Notes under the pieces: model-generated | Seen by the model: the letters and a program-made list of their open reading frames with translations, nothing else | Databases searched by the model: none | What the model was told of the DNA's origin: nothing | Made by a program: the position numbers and the translations under genes | Shown: positions 12,085-22,480 of the stretch, piece after piece | Position numbering within the stretch: the first letter of the stretch is position 1 | How the letters are laid out: every line of letters starts with the position of its first letter | DNA from: Hemicentrotus pulcherrimus | Lineage: Eukaryota; Echinodermata; Echinoidea; Camarodonta; Strongylocentrotidae | DNA: 64,000 bases | Assembly: GCA_003118195.1 (NCBI GenBank) | Contig: BEXV01001154.1 | Location: 1-64,000 of the forward strand | Reading direction: 5' to 3'

Positions 12085-12862
12085 GAGAATTAACTTCAAA
12101 AAACATTTATCTATGACCAAATAGACTATTCTGAGTCCTTTCTGGATAGCCTAGGACATGGAATGTTTTATAAGAGCCAAACGGTAAAACCAGTCCGAGG
12201 TAGTACAGACCTACATTGATATAGCCGTTTACTGGGGGACGCCATTGTACCATATTACCATTTCATTATGGACTGACAATAATGCACTGCAAATTGGCCG
12301 CAGGCGACAATGTAGGAATGGTTAAATAACATTAGAAACTCAATAATATAATCAGGTACGCGGTTGTAAAGAGTGAGCACACCTGCATTGATATGGAATG
12401 AATGTGACAGGTGAGCTTGGCTGGATTGAGGATAGAATGGATGGCAACCTTAATAACGCAACTAGACAAAAATACTGAACTAAACTATACCAGACTAAAA
12501 AGGAGCTTAATAGGAAAAGGAATAAAAAAATTGAACAACTGGAAACAAAATGTCAAAGTAATAAAACTGAACTTTAAAAAGAGAAGGGAATGTCCAATTA
12601 ACAGTCCTACAAAGTATTTGCGTATCACCTGTGTCGTAGGCGTGGCCAATTTGCAGTGAAATTGTTTAAGTACATGTTGAAAAGGAAAATATGTTATAAT
12701 GGCGACCCCAAGTAAACGGCTATATCAATGTAAATCTGTACTTCTTGGGACTGGTTTTACCCTTTGGCTCTTATAAAACATGTCCTAGCTAGACTTTCCA
12801 GAAAGGGCTCAAAATTGTCTATTTGGTTAAAGGTAAATGTTTTTTGAAGTTAATACGTCTTT
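12085..12862. mobile_element. Foldback element with about 160-bp inverted arms
   Basis: The arms are about 12085-12250 and 12703-12862. Examples are 'taacttcaaaaaacatttat' against 'aaatgttttttgaagtta' and 'gatatagccgtttact' against 'agtaaacggctatatc'. The arms are diverged by some substitutions and small indels. It begins 8 bp after the preceding element. Arms this long are typical of foldback transposons. The 82-codon plus-strand open frame inside looks fortuitous. Confidence 0.75.
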
Positions 12863-13068
12863 AAAACCAAAAATGTATCTGGCACAGGAGGACGAGTACC
12901 ATGGCACTAGGTTTAAAATCTATGGATACTCCAAAGGGGAAGTCCCCCCCCCCAAAAAAAATATATAAATATATATATTTTGCTTTCTCATTTTCATAAT
13001 ACATACATATATAAATAGAAAACGAAGTAAATGAGTCAACCGTATATGAAACAAGAATAAATTGAATT

Positions 13069-13090
13069 CTCGCTCATACGGCTTCATCAG
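13069..13090 (-). other. Possible degraded hammerhead-ribozyme core
   Basis: The minus strand reads CTGATGA (13084-13090), then a short GC-closed hairpin, then CGAGAATTC where an intact hammerhead would have GAAA. AATTC and GAATT flank the core and could pair. Penelope-like retroelements carry such motifs. This is a weak, motif-level call. Confidence 0.2.
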
Positions 13091-13364
13091 GAATTGATGA
13101 ATTTATTCAATTCATTCAATCAACAGTATTATAAAAATGCAGTGCGCCAAATGCAAAGCCGCAGCGTTGATAAGCAACGAGCTAAATGTTAAGCGCAAAG
13201 CGCAAAAGTGCTAAAAAGAAGAAGACATAGGGAGACAGAGAGGATACAGGCGCATAGCCAGGGGGCGGAAGGGGCGGTTGCCCCCTAAAAAACGCCGACC
13301 AAAAAAAAAACAAAAAACAAAAAAGAGAGAGAAAGAAGAAAAAAGAGGACGTAGGAAGAAAATG

Positions 13365-13978
13365 GATTAAGAGTCGAGAACGGTACAACGAATCGTCTTC
13401 TTTCTCTAATAATTTAATGAAACGTCAAACGCGGGAGGGGGAACTGAATTCAGACAAGGATTAAGAGTCGAGAATTGTACAACGAATAGTCTTCTTTCTT
13501 TAATAATTTAATGAAACGTCAGAGCTTCCGCGCTACGCGCGGAGGAAGAGGGACTTGATTCAAACAAGGATTAAGAGTCGATAACGGTACAACAAATCGT
13601 CATATTTCTTTAATGATTTAATGAGACGTCGAAAGAAACTTAATTAAGACGACGATTAAGAGTCGAGAACGATACAACGAATCGTTTTCTTACTCTAATA
13701 ATTTAACGAAACGTCTAAGCTTTCGTGCTTCGCGCGGAAGAGGTGGGAGGAACTGAATTTAGCCAAGGAGTAAGAGTCGAGAACGGTACACGAATCGTCT
13801 TCTTTCTCTAATGATCTAATGAAACGTCAAAGCTTCTGCGCTTCGCGTGGGAGGGGGGGGGACTATATTTAGACAAGGATTAAGAGTCGAAAACGGTACT
13901 CGAATCGTCTTCTTTCTCTAATGATGTAATGAAACTTCAAAGCTTCCGCGCTTCGCGCAGGAGGAGGGGGGGGGGGGN
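13365..13978. repeat. Satellite array, about six units of 85-115 bp
   Basis: The unit start 'taagagtcgagaacggtaca' recurs near 13365, 13460, 13570, 13655, 13770 and 13879. It is followed each time by 'aatcgtcttctttctctaat', 'aatgaaacgtc' and, in several units, a small palindromic 'cgcgctacgcgcgg'. The array ends in a G-run and a single N at 13979, so its true length is unknown. Confidence 0.85.
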
Positions 13979-14014
13979 GAGCGATGACCAGCTTGTTCGA
14001 GGCAGATGACTGAA

Positions 14015-14133
14015 TAGGGACTTTTAGATATGCGTGGACTGTACGTGTGACGTCCATTCAAGGCAGTGCATTAAAAGGACGTCGACGTACCGTAGCAATC
14101 CCCTTTGTCTTCGTGCGAATCTAAAAGTCCCTA
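14015..14133. mobile_element. 119-bp MITE, TIR TAGGGACTTTTAGAT (copy 1)
   Basis: The ends tagggacttttagatatgcg and gtgcgaatctaaaagtcccta are inverted, and an inner part (gtgacgtccattcaa) is shared with the copy at 40779-40895. It cannot code for protein. Confidence 0.85.
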
Positions 14134-14817
14134 ATGTCTGGCAAGCTGTTGGCAGGGTAGCAGCAATCGAGCGGTATATGAAAGTAATAGTTGGCGATAT
14201 GGTTTAGAGATTGAAATCTTGTAAAGTGTTCACCCATTCATAGTTAAGCTATACAGAGACAGACACTGGACTGCCATTATCAGTCGCGGCTCCAGGGGGG
14301 GGGGGGGGGGGGGCCTAGATTCACCACTGGGATAAGGTAAGACTTCTTGGTGGATTTTTCTTGTCAATTAGGGGTATAAAAGATATATGGACTGTTCTAA
14401 TATTCAAGGTCTGGCTATTGTCTTTAGGAGATGTCGCTTCCTGTGTCAGTTGTTTTTAGGTCATACGTAACGAAGTCTACGTATCAACTTTTGATTTCGT
14501 CAAATTTGTTATTATTTCTTTTTATTCTTCCTCGTATTTGTTCGCAGGATATCTCAAGACTGAATAAAGCCATTATCATGAAAGTTTCAATGATGATTGA
14601 TCTTAGTCTAACTTAGAACTGCGTGACTTTTCAAAGACTCAAAGTTATCGTGACGTCATCCAGGCGCCATTTTGTAAAAATCAACTTATGATCATTTCTT
14701 CCAAATTTTGATATGTTCTAGCTGAGACAATTTTCCACAAATGCAGTTTGCACAAGATTTCATTTTGACAATGGAATCATGGCGTACTTTTGCGATTAAA
14801 GGTGGCCTGTCAATTTG

Positions 14818-15455
14818 CGTGTATTCTCTATGGGACATGACTTTTTCTCAAAACTGGATTCTACATCCTGTCTTTTGCGACCAATATCTGCGTCGTTTTA
14901 GCTTTGTTTTCGCTGAACTTTGAGTATGTTGTAGCTGAGAAAATAAGCTATCAAAGATGTGCCATTTATTTTTCGAGCAGATGCCAGGATCATCCTCATT
15001 TTTCACTTGCAAAGTAGGATTTCGGTATTCCATTTCCCGTTTACGTGTAATCGCTATGGGAGATATTTGGTATATCGTTAACGCACTTGACTTCCAACCT
15101 TGAGATCCCTTGTTCGAGTCCGGGCGTCTACAACAACTTTTTTGTTTCATTTTTTTTTCCTTTTGACCTTTCACTGTACATATCCTTTGATTATTTAAAT
15201 ACGTAGAATCGCAAATGATGTAATAAACAGCCCTTTTTACTTTATTATTACCCTATTTTCACTTAATCCATTACTTTTTGCGTGTAATCCCTATGGGACA
15301 TGACTTTTTCTCAAATCTAGATTCTACATTCCTGTCTTTTGCGAGCAATATCGCCCTTATTTCTGCTTAGATTTCGTTGATTTTTGAGTTTGTTGTAGCT
15401 GGGACTATATGCTATCTAAATCGACCCTCATTTTGTCAATAAAATGTCAAGATCG
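14818..15455. repeat. Direct repeat pair of about 175 bp
   Basis: 14818-14995 and 15280-15455 share 'ctatgggacatgactttttc', 'ggattctacat', 'cctgtcttttgcga' and 'gttgtagctg'. A tRNA-like B box (gttcgagtcc) lies between them at about 15111. They are possibly two ends of one element, and there is no gene. Confidence 0.7.
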
Positions 15456-16014
15456 CGCTCATGATCATGATCATTATTATCATGATCATCATTATCATAC
15501 TGATGATAATCATTTTTCAATTATATTTCCATATCCTTGAATGAGATAAAATCGTCAAAAGGTGTTCTTCATGATGAAAATTAGAGTCAAAGGTGGAACT
15601 GGTTACAGCACAGGGTCAAGGTCATATATTGTTTCAATCTATCTTACCGAGATCCATGATGATATCAAGAAGCCACAATTTAAAATTGACATACAGATAG
15701 ATCATAATGGGAGAAGCATTTTATATAATATCATATCGTGTAATGCTATATTCGTTATGTTAACCACTATCATACGTATCACCTAATTTGTCTAAGTGAC
15801 GAATTAAAGTGTAGTTGTAAATTATACTTTTTTAATGCGTTAGTTGGAGAATGATAAATTCCCAAATATACAATCAGGCCAAAAATATGCTAATTTAGAA
15901 GCCTTCAAGTCAGGGCCTGCAGAACAGCGGTACTCGGGGGGTGGTATGGGGGGGGGGGGGGNCTTTTTGAAAGAGTATGTTTAAGAGAAAAAGAAAGAAT
16001 ATTGACCTGCCAGT
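15456..16014. other. No gene seen
   Basis: It holds a palindromic ATC/GAT-rich tract (about 15460-15510) and a G-run ending at the N at 15962. A 74-codon open frame at 15562-15786 has no supporting feature. Confidence 0.5.
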
Positions 16015-16245
16015 GTCACAATACGGTGGAGGCATTGGATGCTCATCTTACCGTAACTAAATATCTAAACCCCCAGAGCTTTCGGGGGCTCTGGCCCCTA
16101 GAAACCCCAGCAATTACTTTCCTGCCAGTGTCATAAATATGGTATTAAAAATGCTCATCTGAACGTAAATGCCTCAAACCCCTGAGCTTCCGGGGGCTCT
16201 GTACCTTGATCCCGCCGGGGCAAAGCCCCTGTACCCCTGTAGAAT
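16015..16245. repeat. Second copy of the ggggctctgcccct repeat family
   Basis: About two units with 'gatgctcatcttaccgtaac' and 'cctgagcttccgggggctct', matching 2940-3480. It follows a G-run and single-N join at 15950-15962. Confidence 0.7.
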
Positions 16246-16903
16246 CGTTTCACTTCGACCAAAGTGCAATTTATACAGATTTAGATATTGCGCGCACTTT
16301 GACATAAAGCCATTTTATCGTTTTACTCGGTAATCTTACATGATATCATTATCTCCTCCCCTTTTGGGGGGTGTTTATTTAAGAAGAAGAAATGTACACT
16401 ATCATTCCACCATTATGACCAACAGTGTACATATATATACACACGCATATTATGTGAGTGTATAATACGTACATTTGAATTCAAAACAAATTATTTATAG
16501 TATTCGGCAATAATGGTCATAAACTGACTGACTTGCCTAAATTAAACAACAAAATCAACTCTTTAGCCTATTGCGTTTTGAGGTGATTTTCTGTCTTGAG
16601 CAATGCAATATTACAAACCAGTTTGGAGATGGCACATATTAAAATTGACCGTATATAACCACAAATCCTTTACACATGGATACGTCCCACTTTGCGTATT
16701 TTAGAATAATCACTACAAAAGTGATGGATGACATTACTTTCATGAACACATGCCTGCAAAACTTTCACAGCAATTGGAAATTAGGAATAGAGTTTATGTT
16801 GTATACTTTTAACACAGAATATTTCAGAAAAAGAGAGGAATCTAAAATAATAGCTTGAAGGCTAAATGAAAGGAATAATTCCTCTAAAAAATTCTTCGAA
16901 TAT

Positions 16904-16993
16904 GTAAATATTTATCCAGAAGTCAAAAAGACTTCTGGATTAATATTTACAAAACGGTAAAGCTCATCACCAAGACGATGGGTTTACCGTTTT
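16904..16993. repeat. Two adjacent hairpins
   Basis: Hairpin 1: 16904-16924 pairs with 16930-16950 (loop aaaaa; stem core tccagaagtc/gacttctgga, one mismatch position). Hairpin 2: 16951-16961 (aaaacggtaaa) pairs with 16983-16993. They abut without a spacer and are probably part of a transposon end. Confidence 0.8.
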
Positions 16994-17025
16994 GTACAAG
17001 TGACCTTTATCTCTGTCCATGGGGG

Positions 17026-17275
17026 TGTTTTACAAAGATCCCAAGTTGAACTTATCTCCAAGTTGGACTCCACAATTATGGAAAGCCGTTACCATCTATG
17101 AAGATATTTTGTAAAAGTTATTTAAAAAGGCACAAAATGTTGATTCAAATCATTCTTATTTTCCATTACCAAGGAGATTTTATGTTCTTGATGTGGAATT
17201 TATAAAAAGTCTAACATAATTGAATTTTTGCTGTTGAATATATTTTATTTTGTGAAACACCCACCCCCATGCGTG
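17026..17275. mobile_element. Inverted-repeat element, GGGTGTTTCACAAAG-type ends (copy 1)
   Basis: It starts gggggtgttttacaaagatc and ends ttttgtgaaacacccacccc. The interior (cacaattatggaaagcc, aaaatgttgattc) matches 34803-35108. It is non-coding. Confidence 0.75.
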
Positions 17276-17279
17276 GATA

Positions 17280-18238
17280 GCATTTCCAAACTGGCTTAAT
17301 TTTATAGTTGATTATGATGATTAGCCCATTAAATTTACATAAATGACAGTCTCTTGTTCAAATGTAAATACAATCAAAATAATCAAATCAGGACAGATTC
17401 TTAAAGTCTTCATAATCTAAACTTCATTTATTCAAAATAGTTTCACAAAATACACACAAAACACAACAAAACATATGTAGAAAAAAACTAAAAAGTCAGG
17501 AATGTACACATTATTATAAAATAAACCTTTAACATGATTTTGTTCGTAATTCAAGTAGTTACATAAGAATTCAACTTTCTACAATCTCATCTAATATACA
17601 AATATACTTTTAAATACAAAAATTAATTGAAAGGAAATACTCTGATTGTTCATTGAAAGACTCCGATAAATAATTTGAAACACTCAAAGAATTAATGTAC
17701 AGCTTCAGAAAATTAATATACAATTTATAAATATGATCAATACAAAGAACTCTTACAAGTCATGATTTACACATTAAACATCTAACAATACTTTTTGAAT
17801 TAAATACAGAATAAAAGGTGAATACAAATTTTGTTCAAATAAAGGCTTTTCAATATATTTTGTCAAGGTGATTTTTTATTTGATTGGATGGAATTGGTAA
17901 ATGAATGATATTCATTTTGCATGCCGATGATTATTTTGCAGTTTTGTTATGTCACAAATAGCATGATTAATAATAGTGCATTCACTATACACTGTAAATG
18001 ATGCAAAAGAATTGTATTTAATATATTACATAGAATATCTTCCTTTGCATGTTAAATAAAAACCAGAAAGTAAGAAAAATGCCTTTTGACAGCTTATAGT
18101 TTTGTTAAGCCGTTTTGACTGGACGGATCATAACTTAAACTGGACATTTGTCACACATAACCTTGTATTGATATGTACTTGTTGAAAAAAAAATATTTGA
18201 ATGGTTTGAAATGTTCAAATGATGAATTTACTGCATGG
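17280..18238. other. Intergenic, no gene seen
   Basis: A+T-rich DNA between the 3' end of gene B and the 5' end of gene A. I see no coding, RNA or clear repeat signal. Confidence 0.5.
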
Positions 18239-18605
18239 TGGGAGTGTCGTGGTCGAGTGGTTTAAGGCGCTTGACTTGAAGATGCGAAGGTTGAGAGTTC
18301 GAATCCCGACACGGCACTAATATCCTTTGGGAAGATATTAACCTGCACTTGCTACTCTCCACCCAGGTGTTAAATGGGTACCCGGTAGGATGCGACCATC
18401 ATTGTTGATCAAACAGCTTTTGAGCGTCATGGAACGCCTAGCTAGAATGCTTCCCAGGGAGTGGAGATTGTGCACACATTGTGTGCGGGCAAGCACTGAA
18501 TCCAATGACCGGGGTAATGGTAAAATTGTAATGTGCTAAGAGACATTTGTATTAAGCGCTATATGAAAATTAAATATTATTATTATGGTATATTATTATT
18601 ATGGT
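18239..18605 (+). mobile_element. tRNA-derived SINE, near full length
   Basis: The head has an intact A box (tggtcgagtgg) and B box (gttcgaatcc) spaced as in a tRNA. The body contains 'gttaaatgggtacccggtag' and 'gaccggggtaatgg'. The tail is 'taagcgctatatgaaaatta' followed by (TAT)n. The clover-leaf is imperfect and attached to the SINE body, so it is not a working tRNA gene. It is the best reference copy for the fragments elsewhere in the window. Confidence 0.85.
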
Positions 18606-18609
18606 AAAT

Positions 18610-20098
18610 TTGAATGCTACCAAGACTTAACATTATGGGATGTAATATTTTCCTCTTTTGTTTATGATTCAAAATCTGAAATCTACGTACATATTGTTTA
18701 TTTACTACAGTTTTCTGGCCAACATCAAGATGGTAACATATTTCTTTTTTATAGGAGTTCATTTATTGATGTACAATGAAGACAAAACACACATAATTGA
18801 AGGACGGTCGTAAAAAGAAATACTTTGGAATCTGATATCGCTTAAGAATCCTGGACGGAACAAATGTCAAAAAATACTTTGTACAAAGTTTTGATAAATA
18901 TACTTCCATCAAGAATATGTCAATGATCAAAAGGCACAAGATAATTAATACAGTACAGTATTTAAAACAAATTTAATGTACTTTTAAATAGTCAAATAAC
19001 CAACGTATGATAAGAAAGAGATCAGAAATCAGTATTTCAGAAATTTAATCCTGCAATCAGTTTGACAATAACCAAGTGCTTAGAACTTTATGTATTAAGC
19101 AACATTGAAATGTAATATAATATATTTACATCATTATTATTATCAATCATATCATTCAGAGTATTGCAAGAGAATCAAGGTTAAGAGCACACAAATATAT
19201 ACACATTTTTATAAAAATTAAAGTTTATAATCATTACTACGACAAAATATATTCTTGTAAAGATACAGTCCATATATATACACAAGATTAAGACAATGGG
19301 GTAACAATCTTTGTATACATAATCAGTATAAAAGTCAGTAAATAAATAAATGACCAGAAGTTATCTGGATTACTTTAAGTATTTATTATCAAATTCAAGG
19401 GTCTTTCTCATATTAGAAAAAGGTTGTACATGTACTGACTTTTCAATTTTGTGCATAACGGACTCTGAGTGTCTGGAATAAGCCTCTGTTGGGAATCAAG
19501 ATACCCCCTCTTTCTGAATGGTGCAGTACAGTTGGTATAAGACAGCAGAAATGTTGGAAGATTCCATTAAGTCAGGAGGTGTTTTTTTCTGTTATTTGTT
19601 CATGCTTTTGTGCAAAATAGGTTAAAAATTAACATCTGAAATAATTATATGTTTTTACCTTTGCTTTAAATGGGTCGACCCTCATTGTACACATTGTTAT
19701 AAAATGGCGGCTGTTCTATTTGATTTCTGTGGAAGATAAACCAAAAATGTATGCTCTTATGCTGGCACCCCAGTTGGGGCCTATAACTGTAAAACAGTTC
19801 TCACCAGACTGCACTTCCCTCTTTAACTAAGTGAAATAACCCATATGGAACATGACTTCATAACAAATGGACTGTTCCATAATGCAATAAAGGGGAGTTT
19901 TTACTTCTTGAATCCTTACATCCGAGTGGGCAGTGTACTTGCTACAATTTTTTTTTCTTTCTACAAAGAACTTGCTGTACAGGTCATTATTTTCAAATCG
20001 TTTATGAGTATCATCCCTTAGAGAACAAATAGAATAACCGAAATGGTGTATGACTCTATGACTAAGTGACTATTCCATTATGCATAAAAGGGGAGTTT
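18610..20098 (-). other. 3' flank and probable 3' UTR of gene B
   Basis: A+T-rich sequence after the stop codon. Candidate AATAAA on the minus strand lies at 19382-19387. It includes a decayed copy of the last exon (19843-19995). Nothing else was recognised. Confidence 0.45.
19843..19995 (-). pseudogene. Decayed copy of gene B last exon and 3' flank
   Basis: It aligns with 20033-20182: shared 'aaggggagtttttacttctt' plus diverged versions of the following coding bases (cttgctgtac against cttgctgtaa; ctacaaagaactt against tcttcaagtagctt). It lies about 190 bp downstream of the original and no longer encodes the peptide. Confidence 0.75.
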
Positions 20099-22480
20099 TT
20101 ACTTCTTCTTGACATCTTTGCGTCTGAGTTGGGTTTGTAGTTGCTGCTGTCTCTCTTCAAGTAGCTTGCTGTAAGAGTCAATCTTCTTGGAGAGAGTGTC
20201 CCGTTTGAGTTTAAGGTCGGTCAGGTTGTTTTGTGCATCGCTCAGAAGTTTAGTAGTGTCCTTCATCAGCTTCTCCTATTATACAAAAGAAACAAAAAGG
20301 AGGAAGTTAATACAAGAAAAATAAAAAATATGCAGGAAAACAAGATTTAGCATACATGTAAGGCTTTGAATGTAAAATGTGACTAATCTATGGAATTAAT
20401 TTTAAGAAATTTTGCCTTCAAATACAATATCACCCTTTCTAAGTATTTTATCACAAACTACACTAGCTTCTTACATTAACATGTAAGGCTTTGAATGCAA
20501 AATGTGACCAATCTATGGAATTAAAACAAAAGAAGTTTTGCCTTCAAATACAACATCACACCTTCTAAATATTTAATCACAAACTACACTAGCTTCTCCA
20601 TTTGCATTTATTTTCAAATTATAAGATATAAGTGTATACTACAAAAAGTTCACGTGTAACCTACAGCTTCTACCTTACAAGAATGAAAGTCAACTTTTCG
20701 GCAAAACAAAAAATATAATGAATAATAAAAAGGGCCCCTTATGTATAATCCATTTCGCAGTGTCGTTCGTGGCGTTTAGACATTATTACCCTAATTTTAG
20801 ATGAGCCATCAAAGAAACTAGCATTTATCAGGTACCCATTTACGCATGGCCAAAAAGTGACAAATGTAGATAACGTCTTGACACAGGACGTTAGCGTCGA
20901 GCTGGGTTTTGAACTCTGCACCTTGTGATTGACTGTCCAGTGACTTGTCCATTAGACCACAATACCTCTACACCACTATTCGTTACCTTTAAATGTCACA
21001 ACACAAATTTTTTTTAAAATGCTGAATTTTTGAGGCTAAGGATGCTGCATAATTTAAATCTGAATTTATTTACCTTCTCCTCGGGCTTCTCCTTCTCNAA
21101 CATGTAAGGCTTTGAATGCAAAATGTGACCAATCTATGGAATTAAAACAAAAGAAGTTTTGCCTTCAAATACAACATCACACCTTCTAAATATTTAATCA
21201 CAAACTACACTAGCTTCTCCATTTGCATTTATTTTCAAATTATAAGATATAAGTGTATACTACAAAAAGTTCACGTGTAACCTACAGCTTCTACCTTACA
21301 AGAATGAAAGTCAACTTTTCGGCAAAACAAAAAATATAATTAATAATAAAAAGGGCCCCTTATGTATAATCCGTTTCGCAGTGTCGTTCGTGGCGTTTAG
21401 ACATCATTACCCTAACTTTAGATGAGCCATCAAAGAAACTAGCATTTATCAGGTACCCATTTACGCATGGCCAAAAAGTGACAAATGTAGATAACGTCTT
21501 GACACAGGACGTTAGCGTCGAGCTGGGTTTTGAACTCTGCACCTTGTGATTGACTGTCCAGTGACTTGTCCATTAGACCACAAAACCTCTACACCACTAT
21601 TAGATAACTTTAAATGTAACAACACAAAATTTTTTTAAAATGCTGAATTTATGAGGCTAAGGATGCTGCATAATTTAAATCTGAATTTATTTACCTTCTC
21701 CTCAGGCTTCTCCTTCTCTTCCTCTGCAAGTGTCTTCTGAGAGTGTAGTTCTTCGTAGATGGCGCTGATCGTGCCCTGCGTATTGACGTATTCGGTGCTG
21801 AGCTCCGCGAAGGTGGTGTTGAGCTTATCAAGCTTCTCCGTCAGTGAGTCGACTTCGTCCTGAAGGTGTAGAAGAAGAGATAATTGTGAATGAAATAGTT
21901 TGACATATAGGCATCATGCCTCAGAGAGTGATATGCAAAGTTTGAACTTGGATTTCTCATTCACTGGGTTGTTTTCTCTAAACAATTAAGATAATTATTA
22001 TATACATGTAGAAGAAGAAAGAGAAGAAAAAGAGAAAAAAGAAGGTTAAAGAAAAGCACCTGAAGATGAAAAAGAAGACGAGAAGAACAAGAAGAATAAC
22101 ATCTACATTAATATTGAGCATGTATCCACCCCTGGGGATGCTTAATGGGTTGAAAGCATTCAATGTACAGGTGTTGCTTCTTACAAGGTAAACATACATG
22201 CATACTATACCTGGGTGTAGGGCGGCTAAGGTATTCACAATATCTCTATGACGCTGAATTTACTTTAAAAACCAATGTCTCTACATTTCAAAACCAGTCT
22301 GAACCAACTTACCATAAGGAACTGTTTCTGTAGGTTCTTATCCTGGGCTTTGCTAGCAGCCAGCTTGATGCGACCGCCGGATCGCTCCTTGGCCGTAGCT
22401 CCCTGGGACACACTCTGCCAGAGGGCGGTACCACTCAGCTCATCAGGGAGCTGGTCAATGGCGCCTTTCATGCCCTTCAT
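20099..22480 (-). CDS. Gene B exons 53-55: C-terminal coiled coil and stop
   Basis: Exons: 22313-22480, 21695-21859 and 20099-20275, all phase 0. The numbering counts the three last exons after two split units, and the stop is TAA at 20099-20101. The peptide goes from [20 protein letters not shown] through a basic stretch ([20 protein letters not shown]) to two coiled-coil blocks ([40 protein letters not shown]), ending [10 protein letters not shown]. The very basic C-terminus may bind acidic surfaces or membranes (inference). The intron between 21695 and 20275 is inflated by an assembly duplication around the N at 21098, where a 25-bp stub of exon 21695-21859 reappears (21073-21097). Past the stop, 19843-19995 is a degraded copy of the last exon and its 3' flank. 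Confidence 0.85.

Noticed and set aside
12411..12659. 82-codon plus-strand Lys-rich frame
   Set aside because: It lies between the arms of a foldback element, with A-rich composition and no family resemblance.
18239..18320. Possible tRNA gene (Ser/Leu-like head)
   Set aside because: A and B boxes are intact, but the sequence continues into a SINE body and tail and the clover-leaf is imperfect.
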